Shown here: piece by piece, positions 20,019 to 31,126 of the stretch
How the letters are laid out: the number at the start of each line of letters is the position of its first letter
Position numbering within the stretch: the stretch's first letter is position 1
Assembly (NCBI RefSeq): GCF_003671765.1
Contig: NZ_QPIB01000012.1
Coordinates: forward strand, 238,758-302,757
Direction of reading: 5' to 3'
Length of the DNA stretch: 64,000 bases
Origin: Xenophilus sp. E41
Lineage (GTDB): Bacteria > Pseudomonadota > Gammaproteobacteria > Burkholderiales > Burkholderiaceae_C
Made by a program: the position numbers and the translations under genes
The notes under the pieces: model-generated
Told to the model about the DNA's origin: nothing
Seen by the model: the letters and a program-made list of their open reading frames with translations, nothing else
Databases searched by the model: none

Positions 20019-21584
20019 TCAGTGCACCAGCCCGGCGCCGCTGCGGCGGATGCCGCGGGCCGCCGCCAGTTCCTGCACCGCGAGCGCCAGCGCACGCACG
20101 CCCGCATCGATCTGCGCGCCCGAGATGGACGACAGCCGCATGCGGAACTGCGGGCACGGATACGGCGGCTGGTCGTAGAAGACGCGCCCCGCCTCGATCA
20201 GCACCCCGTGGCCGCGCGCGACGTCGGCCAGCTCGGCGGAATCCAGCCAGTCCGGCCCTTCCACCCACAGCGACGCACCGCCCTGCGGTGGCGTGAAGCG
20301 GAAGTCCGGCAGGTGGCGCTGCAGCGCGTCGGCCGCACGCGCGAGGCGCTCCTGCACGATCGCGTTGACGCGCCGCGCATGCGACTCGTGATGCCCCAGC
20401 GACAGGAACATCGCATACGCATGCTGCAGGAAGGCGCTGGGATGCCGCACCTGCGCGTGGCGCAGCACGCGCAGCTCGGCGATCAGCTCGCGCGGGGCCA
20501 CGATGTAACCCAGCCGCAGCGCCGGCGACAGGCTCTTGGACAGCGAGCCGATGTAGATCACGCGGCCGCTCGTGTCCAGGCTCTTGAGCGCCGGCATGGG
20601 CGTGCCGGCGTAGAGGTTCTCGGCCTCGTAGTCGTCCTCGATGATGACGAAGTCGTGCAGCTCGGCCTTGCGCAGCAGCCACTGGCGGCGCTCCAGGCTC
20701 AGCGTGCGCGTGGTCGGGCTCTGGTGCGAGGGCGTGACGAAGACGTAGTCGATGTCGGGCATGGCGTCGACCACCAGGCCCTCGTCGTCGACCGCGATGT
20801 TGACCATCTGCGGCCCGCGCACCGAAAAGGAATTGCGCGCGTGCGGATGGCCCGGCTCCTCGAAGCCCACGCGCGAGCCGCGGTCGAACAGCGCCTCGGC
20901 CAGCAGGTAGCAGGCGTGCTGCGAGCCCACGGTGATGAGGATCTCGTCGGCCAGCGCGAACACGCCGCGCTGCGGCAGCAGGCGCTGGCGGATCTGCTCG
21001 ACCAGCGCCTCGACGTCGACCTTCTCGAAGTCGGGCGTCCACTGCGGCAGCTGCACGCGGCTCAAGCTGCGCACGCAGCATTCGCGGAAGTCGTCGGTGG
21101 GAAACAGCTCGGGGTCGTAGGTGCCGTAGACGAACTGGTAGGGGTAGTCGTGCCAGCGCTCGGGCTTGGCCAGCGTGGGCCGCTGCGCCTGCGAGCGCAG
21201 CACGCGGCGGCGCCAGTCGGGCGGCCGCTGCGTGGCAGGCGTGCTGGCGGCGCGGAAGGGATCGTCGGGCAGCACGGCCACGTCGGCGCGCGCAGGCGCG
21301 GCATTGGCCGCCACGAACACGCCGCGGCGCGGGCGCGCCTCCAGGAAGCCCTCTTCCACCAGCTGCTCGTAGGCGGCGGTGACGGTGTTGCGGCTCAGCG
21401 AGAGCGCCTGCGCCAGATCGCGCGACGACGGCAGCGCCGTGCCCGGCCCCAGGCGTCCGTCGAGGATGGCCTGCACCACCACCGCGCGCAGGCGGACCTG
21501 GATCGGCAGCCCCGGATGCTCGGGCAGCTTGAACAGCCGCGCCCAGAGCGGAAGCCCGGCCTCGGAGCGCTCCGCGATGCTCAT
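20019..21584 (-). CDS. MocR/PdxR-type GntR regulator with aminotransferase domain
   Basis: 521 residues. N-terminal GntR winged helix (PGTALPSSRDLAQALSLSRNTVTAAYEQLVEEGFLEARPRRGVFV) linked to a class I aminotransferase-like domain with the PLP-lysine motif SLSKSLSPALRLGY. Such proteins sense PLP or an amino-compound. ATG at 21584 gives MSIAERSEAGLPLW; the longer frame upstream crosses the divergent genes. It is divergent from the SnoaL/FAD oxidase/Dpp operon over 171 bp and so probably controls it; that operon handles amine or peptide-like compounds. Confidence 0.9.
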   Translation of the reverse strand: MSIAERSEAGLPLWARLFKLPEHPGLPIQVRLRAVVVQAILDGRLGPGTALPSSRDLAQALSLSRNTVTAAYEQLVEEGFLEARPRRGVFVAANAAPARADVAVLPDDPFRAASTPATQRPPDWRRRVLRSQAQRPTLAKPERWHDYPYQFVYGTYDPELFPTDDFRECCVRSLSRVQLPQWTPDFEKVDVEALVEQIRQRLLPQRGVFALADEILITVGSQHACYLLAEALFDRGSRVGFEEPGHPHARNSFSVRGPQMVNIAVDDEGLVVDAMPDIDYVFVTPSHQSPTTRTLSLERRQWLLRKAELHDFVIIEDDYEAENLYAGTPMPALKSLDTSGRVIYIGSLSKSLSPALRLGYIVAPRELIAELRVLRHAQVRHPSAFLQHAYAMFLSLGHHESHARRVNAIVQERLARAADALQRHLPDFRFTPPQGGASLWVEGPDWLDSAELADVARGHGVLIEAGRVFYDQPPYPCPQFRMRLSSISGAQIDAGVRALALAVQELAAARGIRRSGAGLVH

Positions 21585-21755
21585 GCCGCGACCCTGCGGG
21601 CGATGCGTGAAGGTGCACACAGGCGGGGCGCGGTCCCGCTGTTGGTGCATGGCCGGCGGCGTGTGGCTCGAACGATCGGGGGCATCTGGCTCTATGGGTT
21701 TCGGTGGCGCGATTCCTAGACTGCCCTGCATCTTTCGCGCCATCCCCGAATCCGC

Positions 21756-22157
21756 ATGTCCTCCGCCGAATACACCCCCGCCAGCGTCGAGATGCTGGCC
21801 GCCTTCTCCGACGCCTGGAACCGCCACGACCTGCCGGCCCTGATGTCCTTCATGCACGCCGACTGCGTGTTCGAGACCGCCGCCGGGCCGCTGGCCTGCG
21901 GCACGCGGCACGAAGGGCACGCAGCCGTGGCCGCGGCCTTCGAGTCGGCCTGGAAGAATTTTCCCGATGCGCAGTGGCGCAACGGCCGCCACTTCGTCGC
22001 CGGCGAGCGTGGCGTCTCGGAATGGACCTTCACCGGCACCGCCGCGGACGGCACGCGCAGCGAGTCCGACGGCGTGGACCTCTTCACCTTCAAGGACGGC
22101 AAGATCCTCGTCAAGAACGTGTTCCGCAAGAACCGTCCTGCGCTGCCGGCGGCCTGA
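21756..22157 (+). CDS. SnoaL/NTF2-like protein
   Basis: 133 residues with the pattern of the cone-shaped NTF2-like fold: N-terminal helix FSDAWNRHDLPALMSFMHADCVFE, then strands WTFTGTAADGTRSESDGVDLFTFKDGKI. This is the SnoaL-like group of small isomerases, hydrolases or binding proteins; no catalytic assignment is safe. First gene of the operon divergent from the MocR regulator, 12 bp before the FAD oxidase. Confidence 0.8.
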   Translation: MSSAEYTPASVEMLAAFSDAWNRHDLPALMSFMHADCVFETAAGPLACGTRHEGHAAVAAAFESAWKNFPDAQWRNGRHFVAGERGVSEWTFTGTAADGTRSESDGVDLFTFKDGKILVKNVFRKNRPALPAA

Positions 22158-22169
22158 GGACGAAGAGCC

Positions 22170-23573
22170 ATGGGCATCAGCACCCCGCGCGAGATGTTCG
22201 CCGCCTACGACCCGGCCTACGACCCGCTGGTCTCCGACGGGCCGGGCCGCAACCGCGACTACGCACCCACCTGGTGGGCCGCCTCGGCCGGCACGCCGCC
22301 CGACGACGACGGCCCGGTCACGCAGGACACGGACGCCGACGTGGTCATCATCGGCTCGGGCTTCACGGGCCTGGCCACGGCCCTCTTCCTCGCCAGGGAG
22401 CACGGCATCCGGGCCACGGTGCTCGAGGCCAACCGCGTGGCGTGGGGCTGCACCAGCCGCAACGGCGGCCAGGGCCAGAACGCCAGCGGCCGGCTGTACC
22501 GTTCGCAATGGATCGAGCGCTGGGGTCTGGACGTGGCGAAGAAGCTCGACGCCGAGATCCGCTACGGTTTCCAGACCTTCGCCGACCTGGTCGCCCAGGT
22601 GGACTGCGATGCCCAGCCCGGCGGCCACCTCTTCGTCGCCCACCGCGAGAAGAAGATGGAGTTCCTGCGCCACGAGACGGAGGTGATGCGCAAGCACTTC
22701 GGCTACGACGCGCGGATGCTCAGCGCCGAGGAGGTGCGGCGCGACTGGCTCGACGACCGCGACGCCGTGGGCGCGCAGTACGAGTCCGAAGGCATCTCGG
22801 TGCATCCCCTGAAGCTCGCCTACGGCTACCTCAGGATGGCGCGCGAACTGGGTGTGCGTGTGCATCCTGGCAGCCCCGTGGTCGGCTGGGAGACGAAGAA
22901 CGGCGTGCACCACCTGAAGACGCCCGGCGGCACGGTGCGTGCGCGCGCCGTGGGCATCGCCACCGGCGCCTACACCGCGCCGGGGCTGCACCGCAGCCTC
23001 ACGAACCGCTACTTCCCGGTGCTGTCGAACTGCCTGGTCACGCGGCCGCTGACCGACGAGGAACTGAAGGCGACCAATTTCAGGACCCGCATCGCCATCA
23101 CCGACACGCGCACGCTGCGCTACTACTACCGCCTGCTGCCCGGCAACCGCCTGCAGATCGGCAGCCGCAGCTCGATCACCGGCGCGGACGCGCACCGCGA
23201 GCAGCACTACCGGCTGCTCACCGACGGCATCGGGCGCAAGTTCCCGGCGCTCGCCGGCATCCAGGTCGACCACTCGTGGTGGGGCTGGGTCGACGTGAGC
23301 CACGACATGATGCCGCGCGTGGTGCAGCCCGACGCGGCGCAGCAGGTCTTCTATGCGCTGGGCTACGGCGGCAACGGCGTGTCCTTTTCGGCGCATGCAG
23401 GCCGGCGGATGGCGCAGCGCATCGCGGGCGAACGCGACGCCGCCGCCGAGCTGCTGCCGATCTACCGCGATGCGCTGCCCTTCCCCGCGCAGGGCGAATG
23501 GGCGGCGCCCTTCCGCCGCATCGGGCAGAGCTTTCTCTACAAGTGGTACTGGCTCAAGGACGAGGTGCTCTGA
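22170..23573 (+). CDS. FAD-dependent amine/amino-acid oxidoreductase
   Basis: 467-residue DAO-fold flavoprotein. Dinucleotide-binding VVIIGSGFTGLATALFLA near 60, then WGCTSRNGGQGQNASGR, the SRNGG motif of gamma-glutamylputrescine oxidase/DadA-like enzymes. The C-terminal YALGYGGNGVSFSAHAGRRMA closes the FAD site. It probably oxidises a secondary amine or amino acid imported by the Dpp-type system just downstream. No signal peptide, so cytosolic. Confidence 0.88.
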   Translation: MGISTPREMFAAYDPAYDPLVSDGPGRNRDYAPTWWAASAGTPPDDDGPVTQDTDADVVIIGSGFTGLATALFLAREHGIRATVLEANRVAWGCTSRNGGQGQNASGRLYRSQWIERWGLDVAKKLDAEIRYGFQTFADLVAQVDCDAQPGGHLFVAHREKKMEFLRHETEVMRKHFGYDARMLSAEEVRRDWLDDRDAVGAQYESEGISVHPLKLAYGYLRMARELGVRVHPGSPVVGWETKNGVHHLKTPGGTVRARAVGIATGAYTAPGLHRSLTNRYFPVLSNCLVTRPLTDEELKATNFRTRIAITDTRTLRYYYRLLPGNRLQIGSRSSITGADAHREQHYRLLTDGIGRKFPALAGIQVDHSWWGWVDVSHDMMPRVVQPDAAQQVFYALGYGGNGVSFSAHAGRRMAQRIAGERDAAAELLPIYRDALPFPAQGEWAAPFRRIGQSFLYKWYWLKDEVL

Positions 23574-23649
23574 ACCGCACCACCGGCCGCGCACGCGTCC
23601 TGCAACTCCCCGCCCTTCTTCCCCTTTTCTCGAATCCGGAGTGAACCGC

Positions 23650-25248
23650 ATGAACACCCCTCGCCTCTCGCGCCGCGCACTTGCCGTCGTGGCCGCCACG
23701 CTGGTGGCCGGCGGCAGCCTGCTCGCCCTGCCCGCATCGGCCCAGCCCGTGAAGGAGGGCGGCACGCTGGTGATCGGCACGCCGCAGGCGCCGCGCCACC
23801 TCAACGGTGCCGTGCAGTCCGGCATCGCCACCGCCCTGCCCTCGACGCAGATCTTCGCCAGCCCGCTGCGCTTCGACGACAAGTGGAATCCGCAGCCCTA
23901 CCTGGCCGAATCGTGGAAGCTGTCGGACGACGCCAAGTCGCTGACGCTGAACCTGCGCAGGAACGCGGTGTTCCACGACGGCAAGCCGATCACCTCGGCC
24001 GACGTCGCCTTCTCGATCATGGCGATCAAGGCCAACCACCCGTTCTCGACCATGCTCGGTCCGGTCGAGAAGGTGGACACGCCCGACCCGTACACCGCCA
24101 TCATCCGCATGGCCACGCCGCACCCGGCCATCGTGCTGGCGATGTCGCCCGCGCTCGCACCGATCCTGCCCAAGCACATCTACGGCGACGGCGCGGACCT
24201 GAAGAACCACCCGCGCAACAGCCAGGAGGTGGTGGGCTCGGGGCCCTTCAGGCTCACCGAATTCAAGCCCGGCCAGCGCATCGTGCTGGAGAAGTTCGAC
24301 AAGTTCTTCCTTGCGGGCAAGCCGCACCTGGACAAGCTCATCATCAGCATCACGCCCGACACGCAGTCGCTGGTGCTCGGCGTCGAGCGCGGCGACATCC
24401 AGATGCTGCCCTACGCCGTGGGCTCGGTGGACCTCAAGCGCCTGAAGAACAACCCCAACCTGCAGATCACCGATCGCGGCTACGAGGGCATCGGCTCCAT
24501 CAACTGGCTGGCCTTCAACACCGCCAAGAAGCCGCTCAACGACGTCAACGTGCGCAAGGCCATCGCCTTCGCGATCGACAAGAACTTCATCACCAAGTCC
24601 CTGATGGGTGGTTTCGCCACCATGGCCGACGGCCCGATCGTGCCGAGCAGCCCCTTCGCGGTGCCCGACCTCGTGAAGTACCCGCTCGACCTGAAGAAGT
24701 CGGCCGAGATGCTCGACGCCGCGGGCTACAAGGCCGGCGCCAACGGCGAGCGCTTCAAGCTCAGCATCGACTACCTGCCGGGCTCGGACGAGCAGCAGAA
24801 GAACGTGGCCGAGTACCTGCGATCGCAGCTCAAGAAGGTGGGCGTGACCGTCGAGGTGCGGGCTTCCGCCGACTTCCCGGCCTGGGCCAAGCGCATCGCC
24901 GCCCACGACTTCGACATGACGATGGACAACGTCTTCAACTGGGGCGACCCGGTGATCGGCGTGCACCGCACCTACCTGTCGACCAACATCAAGCCCATCA
25001 TCTGGACCAACACCCAGTCGTACAGCAACCCCAAGGTGGACGAACTGCTCAACGCCGCCGGCACCATCGTCGACCCGGTCAAGCGCAAGGCCTACTACGC
25101 CGCCTTCGAGAAGATCGTGACCGACGAAGTGCCGATCGTCTTCATCAACCTCACGCCCTACCACACGGTGGCGAGCAAGAAGGTGGGCAACGTGCCGACG
25201 ACCATCTGGGGTCCCGCGTCGCCCATGGACGATGTGTACCTGAAGTGA
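23650..25248 (+). CDS. Peptide/opine-type ABC substrate-binding protein
   Basis: 532-residue SBP family 5 (DppA-like) periplasmic receptor. Signal peptide with twin-Arg-like SRRALAVVAAT and an ASAQP cleavage area; mature part KEGGTLVIGTPQAPRHLN. The family signatures LAESWKLSDDAKSLTLNLRRNAVFHDGKP and NVRKAIAFAIDK are clear. ATG at 23650 is chosen over GTG at 23641. First transport gene of a complete five-gene importer that follows directly. Confidence 0.92.
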   Translation: MNTPRLSRRALAVVAATLVAGGSLLALPASAQPVKEGGTLVIGTPQAPRHLNGAVQSGIATALPSTQIFASPLRFDDKWNPQPYLAESWKLSDDAKSLTLNLRRNAVFHDGKPITSADVAFSIMAIKANHPFSTMLGPVEKVDTPDPYTAIIRMATPHPAIVLAMSPALAPILPKHIYGDGADLKNHPRNSQEVVGSGPFRLTEFKPGQRIVLEKFDKFFLAGKPHLDKLIISITPDTQSLVLGVERGDIQMLPYAVGSVDLKRLKNNPNLQITDRGYEGIGSINWLAFNTAKKPLNDVNVRKAIAFAIDKNFITKSLMGGFATMADGPIVPSSPFAVPDLVKYPLDLKKSAEMLDAAGYKAGANGERFKLSIDYLPGSDEQQKNVAEYLRSQLKKVGVTVEVRASADFPAWAKRIAAHDFDMTMDNVFNWGDPVIGVHRTYLSTNIKPIIWTNTQSYSNPKVDELLNAAGTIVDPVKRKAYYAAFEKIVTDEVPIVFINLTPYHTVASKKVGNVPTTIWGPASPMDDVYLK

Positions 25249-25258
25249 CGCGCCGGCC

Positions 25259-26233
25259 ATGAACCTGCTTCGACTCCTCGCCTCGCGCCTCGGCCAGGCC
25301 CTGCTGCTGGTGGTGGCGGTGGTGGTGCTCAACTTCGCGCTGGTGCACGCCGCGCCCGGCGACCCGGTGGAGACCATCGCCGGCGCCAGCGGCGGCATGT
25401 CCGAGGAGCTCAAGGCCGAACTGCGCCAGAGCTACGGGCTGGACAAGCCGCTGCCCGTGCAGCTGGGTGTGTACCTCTCGCGCGTGGCCCGGCTGGACCT
25501 GGGCTACTCGTACTTCTTCAACCTGCCGGTGGTCGACCTGATCGGCGAGCGCATCCCGGCCACGCTGCTGCTGGTGCTGAGCTCGGTGATCTGCGCCTTC
25601 GTGGCGGGCACCGGCATCGGCGTGCTGGCCGCGCGCAAGCCCAACGGCTGGCTGTCGCAGACCATCACGGTGCTCTCGCTGGTGGGCTTCGCGGCACCGG
25701 TGTTCTGGACCGGCATCCTGCTGGTGATCCTGTTCGCCTCGGTGCTGCCGATCTTCCCGGTGGCCGACATGCGCTCCATCGACGGCAGCGACAAGGGCCT
25801 CGCGGGCGTGCTCGACGTGCTCTGGCACCTGGTGCTGCCCACCTTCACGCTGTCGCTGGTCTACCTGGCGCACTACAGCCGGCTGGCGCGCGCCAGCATG
25901 CTCGAGGTGCTGGGCTCGGACTTCATCCGCACCGCGCGCGCCAAGGGGCTGGCCGACCGCGTGGTGCTCTACAAGCATGCGCTGCGCAACGCCATCCTGC
26001 CGGTGGTCACCGTGCTGGGGCTGCAGTTCGGCAATGTGCTGGCCGGCGCCATCCTGGTCGAGACGGTCTTCAACTGGCCGGGGCTGGGCCGCCTGGCCTT
26101 CGAGTCGGTGCTGCGCCGCGACTACCCCACGATCCTCGGCGTGCTGCTGCTCTCGGCCGTGGTCGTGCTGGTGATGAACCTGCTCACGGACCTGTGTTAC
26201 CGCCTGGTCGATCCCCGCATCCAGAAGCGCTAG
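25259..26233 (+). CDS. ABC transporter permease, DppB-like
   Basis: 324-residue inner-membrane permease. N-terminal helix LGQALLLVVAVVVLNFALVHAAPGDPV is the family hallmark (APGDP), and the coupling motif RTARAKGLADRVVLYKHALRNAILPVVTVLG is present. It starts 10 bp after the receptor gene and 12 bp before the second permease. Confidence 0.93.
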   Translation: MNLLRLLASRLGQALLLVVAVVVLNFALVHAAPGDPVETIAGASGGMSEELKAELRQSYGLDKPLPVQLGVYLSRVARLDLGYSYFFNLPVVDLIGERIPATLLLVLSSVICAFVAGTGIGVLAARKPNGWLSQTITVLSLVGFAAPVFWTGILLVILFASVLPIFPVADMRSIDGSDKGLAGVLDVLWHLVLPTFTLSLVYLAHYSRLARASMLEVLGSDFIRTARAKGLADRVVLYKHALRNAILPVVTVLGLQFGNVLAGAILVETVFNWPGLGRLAFESVLRRDYPTILGVLLLSAVVVLVMNLLTDLCYRLVDPRIQKR

Positions 26234-26245
26234 GAGGAGCATTCG

Positions 26246-27151
26246 ATGTCCGCACTCCCCCTTTCGAAGAGCGCACCGGCCGCAGCGCCGGTGGTGCCCG
26301 TGCCCGCCGCGCCCTCGCCGCTGGCCGAGGCCGCACGCATGTTCGCCCGCAACCCGGCCGCGCTGGCGGGGCTCGTGCTGCTGCTGGCCATCGTGCTCGT
26401 CGCCGTCATCGGCCCGCTGGTGTACCCCGTCGACCCCTTCGAGATCCGCGCCGCGCCGCTCACGCCGCCATTGTCCGAAGACGCCTGGCTCGGCACCGAC
26501 TACCTGGGCCGCGACGTCGCCATCTCGCTGCTGTACGGCGGGCGCGCCACGCTGCTGGTGGGCGCCGTGGCGGCGTTGTTGTCGGTGGCCATCGGCATCA
26601 CCATCGGGGCCTTCTCGGGCTACTACGGCGGCCGGGTCGACGCCGCGCTCTCGCGCGTGACCGAGTTCTTCCAGGTGCTGCCGGCGCTGCTGTTCGCGAT
26701 GGTGGTGGTCACGCTGTTCTCGCCCAGCCTGCTGACGGTGACGCTGTCGATCGGGCTGGTGAGCTGGCCCGGCACCGCGCGGCTGGCGCGGGCCGAATTC
26801 ATGAAGGTGCGCGACATGGAATTCGTGCGCGCCGAGCGCTCCATCGGCGCGGGCGACGCCCGCATCATCTGGAAGGTGATCCTGCCCAACTGCATCGCAC
26901 CGCTGGTGGTGTCGGCCACGCTGGCGATCGGCTCGGCCATCCTGTTCGAGGCCGGCCTGTCCTTCCTCGGCCTGGGCGACCCCAACCTCATGAGCTGGGG
27001 AATGATGATCGGCTCCAGCCGCCAGTACGTGCTCTCGTCCTGGTGGGCGGTGGCGATCCCCGGCGCGGCGATCTTCCTCACGGTGCTGGCCGTCAGCCTG
27101 ATCGGCGACGGGCTGAACGATGCCCTCAACCCCAAGCTCCGGGAGCGATAA
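26246..27151 (+). CDS. ABC transporter permease, DppC-like
   Basis: 301 residues. Opens with a Pro/Ala-rich cytosolic tail, then FARNPAALAGLVLLLAIVLVAVIGP (oppC N-terminal domain). LGTDYLGRDVAISLLYGGR is the diagnostic DppC/OppC segment, and the EAA loop is seen in AERSIGAGDARIIWKVILPNCIAPL. Partner of the upstream DppB-like subunit. A 170-bp gap with a dispersed repeat separates it from the ATPases. Confidence 0.93.
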   Translation: MSALPLSKSAPAAAPVVPVPAAPSPLAEAARMFARNPAALAGLVLLLAIVLVAVIGPLVYPVDPFEIRAAPLTPPLSEDAWLGTDYLGRDVAISLLYGGRATLLVGAVAALLSVAIGITIGAFSGYYGGRVDAALSRVTEFFQVLPALLFAMVVVTLFSPSLLTVTLSIGLVSWPGTARLARAEFMKVRDMEFVRAERSIGAGDARIIWKVILPNCIAPLVVSATLAIGSAILFEAGLSFLGLGDPNLMSWGMMIGSSRQYVLSSWWAVAIPGAAIFLTVLAVSLIGDGLNDALNPKLRER

Positions 27152-27156
27152 ATGAC

Positions 27157-27251
27157 CCTCCCCCAGTCTTCGCGCACTTCGTGTCGCTTCGCCAACCCCC
27201 TCAAGGGGGCGACATCCAGCGGCCTGGCAAAGCCAGTTCCGCGGCTGTCCA
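27157..27251 (-). repeat. C5/G5-hairpin dispersed repeat, copy D (reverse)
   Basis: Reverse-strand copy: GGACAGCCGCGGAACTGG, GCTTTGCCAGGCCGCTGG, then CGCCCCCTTGAGGGGG and CGACACGAAGTGCGCGAAG, ending CTGGGGGAGG. It lies in the only sizeable gap of the dpp-like operon, between the DppC and DppD genes, where the hairpin could tune relative expression. Confidence 0.75.
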
Positions 27252-27321
27252 CGCATGGCCTGCTCCGCGGCCTCTCGCTTCGTCGAGTGACAGAACCCCA
27301 CGACGAATCAGGAGATGCTTC

Positions 27322-28349
<1,028 letters not shown>

Positions 28350-28353
<4 letters not shown>

Positions 28354-29417
28354 CCAACTTGATTCCGTTCCCCCACATGCCCGCCCCCGCCGAACCGCCC
28401 CCGCCCGTGCTGCTGTCGGTCACCGACCTGAAGGTGCACTTCCCGCGTCCGCGCAGCGGCCTGATGGCCAAGCCGGAGGTGGTGCGCGCGGTCGACGGCG
28501 TGAACTTCGAGGTGCGCCGCGGCACCACGCTGGCCGTGGTGGGTGAATCCGGTTCCGGCAAGACCACCACGGCGCTGGCCGTGATGCGCCTGGCGCCGAT
28601 CACCGCCGGCAGCGTGCGCCTGGGCCTCACCGACCTGAGCCTGCTGGGCGACGAGGCGATGCGCCAGGCCCGCCGGCGCGTGCAGATGATCTTCCAGGAC
28701 CCGTACTCCTCGCTCAACCCGCGCCAGCGCGTGGGCGACGCCGTGCGTGCGCCGCTGGACCTGATGGGCATCGGCACGAAGGCCGAGCGCGCCGCACGCG
28801 TCGACGAGCTCTTCGCCGCCGTGGGCCTGCGGCCGGAGCAGCAGCAGCTGTTCCCGCACCAGTTCTCGGGCGGCCAGCGCCAGCGCATCAACATCGCGCG
28901 CGCGCTGGCCACCAACCCCGAGCTGGTGGTGTGCGACGAGCCCGTGTCGGCGCTGGACATCGCGATCCGCGCGCAGATCCTCAACCTGCTGGCCCGCCTG
29001 CAGCGCGAGCTGGGCCTGACCTACCTCTTCATCTCGCACGACATGGCGGTGGTGGAGCACATCTGCGACGAGATCGCCGTGATGTACCTGGGCCAGATCG
29101 TCGAGCGCGCACCGCGCCAGGCCTTCTTCGCGCGGCCGCTGCACCCGTACAGCGCGGCGCTGATGTCGGCCGTGCCCACCGTGCAGGGCGGTCGCACGCG
29201 CGCCGCACAGCGCATCCGCCTGGTCGGCGATCCACCCAGCCCGATCGACCCGCCGGCCGGCTGCCGTTTCGCCGGCCGCTGCCCGGCCGCCGGGCCGGGC
29301 TGCGAAGCGCCGCAGACGCTGCGCGAGATGCAGCCGGGCCACTGGGTCGCGTGCCATCGCGTGACGCGCGTGGACGGCCGGCCCGTCGGCCCGTTGCAGA
29401 TGCCCGCGGCTGCCTGA
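28350..29417 (+). CDS. ABC transporter ATPase, DppF-like
   Basis: 355-residue second ATPase of the peptide-type importer. Walker A GESGSGKTT, signature FSGGQRQRINIARALATNP, Walker B LVVCDEPVSALDIAI, and a C-terminal Cys cluster GCRFAGRCPAAGPGCEAP. ATG overlaps the DppD stop, indicating coupled synthesis of a heterodimer. The amidohydrolase starts 39 bp on. Confidence 0.93.
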
Positions 29418-29456
29418 GCAGCGTTTCCCTTCCCCCTCCTCCGTCATCGCTCCACC

Positions 29457-31115
29457 ATGACCGTCACCGTCTTCCAGGCCCGCAAGATCCTCACCATGAA
29501 CCCGCAGCAGCCCGAGGCCACGCACGTCGCCGTGCGGGACGGCCGCGTGCTCGCGGTGGGCGACCTGGCGCGCATGCGGTCCGTCGGCAGCTTCACCCTC
29601 GACGACCGCTACGCGGACAAAGTGCTCATGCCCGGCCTGGTCGAGGGCCACTCGCACCTCATGGCCGGCGGTCTGTGGATGTTCACCTTCGTCGGCTACC
29701 ACGCCCGCACCTCGCCCGACGGCCGGGTGTGGGAAGGCTGCCGCGACTTCGAGGAGGTGATCGCGCGCCTGGTCGAGGTCGAGCGCGGCATGGCCAACCC
29801 GAAGGCGCCGCTGCTGGCCTGGGGCTTCGACCCGATCTTCTTCGGCACGGAGCGCATGACGGTCGAGCACCTGGACCGCGTGTCGACCACGCGTCCCGTG
29901 GTCGTCCTGCATGCCAGCCAGCACCTGATGAACGTGAACCGTGCCGCGCTGGAACAGGCGGGCATCACGCGCGACACCGACATCGAGGGCGTGGCGCGCT
30001 TCCAGGACGGCGCACACGCGGGCGAACCCAATGGCGAACTGCAGGAGTTCGCCGCCATGTTCCCGATCACGCGGCTCACCGGCAACGTGTTCCGCGTCAC
30101 CGGCTCCGACCCCAAGTGCCTGCGCATGTTCGGGCAGATGGCGCAGCTCGCGGGCGTGACCACCGCGACCGACCTGGTGAACGACCTGTCGGACGGCAAC
30201 CACGCGGCACTGGCCGAGGTGACGGCGGACCCCGACTTCCCGGTGCGCTTCGTGCCGGCCTACATCAGCATGGACGGCGCGATGAACCGGGCGCAGGGCG
30301 GCGAGCGCATCCGCGCGCGCCAGGCCGCCGGCAACGACAAGCTGCACTACGGCCTGGTGAAGATCGTGGCCGACGGCTCGATCCAGGGCTTCACCGCGCG
30401 CCTGCGCTGGCCCGGCTACCACAACGGCGCGCCCAACGGCATCTGGATCCTGCCGCCGGCCGAGCTCAAGGCAGCCATCAAGGACTTCCATGCGCAGGGC
30501 TTCCAGCTGCACATCCACACCAACGGCGACGAGGCCACCGAGGTCGCGCTCGACGGCATCGAGGAGGCGCTGGCCGCGCACCCGCGCTGGGACCACCGCC
30601 ACACGCTGCAGCACTGCCAGATGGCCGACGACGCGCAGTTCCGCCGCATGGCGCGGCTGGGCGTGTGCGCCAACCTGTTCGCCAACCACCTCTACTACTG
30701 GGGCGACGCACACCGCGAGCTGACGATGGGGCCGGACCGCGCCTTCCGCATGGACGCCTGCGCCACCGCGCTGCGCCACGGCGTGCCAATGGCCATCCAT
30801 TCCGACGCGCCGATCACGCCGCTGGGCCCGCTCTTCACGGCCTGGTGCGCGGTCAACCGCCTCAGCTCCAGCGGGCAACAACTGGGCACGGCCGAGTGCA
30901 TCCCGGTGGCCGACGCGCTCTACGCCATCACCATGGGGGCGGCCTTCACGCTGTCGATGGACCACCTGATCGGCTCGGTCGAGATCGGCAAGTTCGCCGA
31001 CTTCTGCGTGCTGGACGACGACCCGCTGGCCGTTGCGCCCGCGCAGCTCAAGGACGTGCGCATCGCCGGCACGGTGATCGGCGGCCGCCCACTGCCGCTG
31101 CCCGGCCAGGCTTGA
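29457..31115 (+). CDS. Metal-dependent amidohydrolase, YtcJ-like
   Basis: 552-residue amidohydrolase-superfamily protein of the YtcJ (amidohydro_3) group. The metal-site start is VEGHSHLMAGG (HxH), later HIHTNGDEATEVALDG and HTLQHCQMA supply further ligands, and SDAPITPLGP holds the catalytic Asp. The usual composite beta-sandwich domain is formed by both ends (GRVLAVGDL... and KFADFCVLDDDPL). It probably hydrolyses an amide taken up by the adjoining importer. A COG0523 GTPase follows 11 bp later. Confidence 0.88.
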   Translation: MTVTVFQARKILTMNPQQPEATHVAVRDGRVLAVGDLARMRSVGSFTLDDRYADKVLMPGLVEGHSHLMAGGLWMFTFVGYHARTSPDGRVWEGCRDFEEVIARLVEVERGMANPKAPLLAWGFDPIFFGTERMTVEHLDRVSTTRPVVVLHASQHLMNVNRAALEQAGITRDTDIEGVARFQDGAHAGEPNGELQEFAAMFPITRLTGNVFRVTGSDPKCLRMFGQMAQLAGVTTATDLVNDLSDGNHAALAEVTADPDFPVRFVPAYISMDGAMNRAQGGERIRARQAAGNDKLHYGLVKIVADGSIQGFTARLRWPGYHNGAPNGIWILPPAELKAAIKDFHAQGFQLHIHTNGDEATEVALDGIEEALAAHPRWDHRHTLQHCQMADDAQFRRMARLGVCANLFANHLYYWGDAHRELTMGPDRAFRMDACATALRHGVPMAIHSDAPITPLGPLFTAWCAVNRLSSSGQQLGTAECIPVADALYAITMGAAFTLSMDHLIGSVEIGKFADFCVLDDDPLAVAPAQLKDVRIAGTVIGGRPLPLPGQA

Positions 31116-31126
31116 ACCGTCCACCC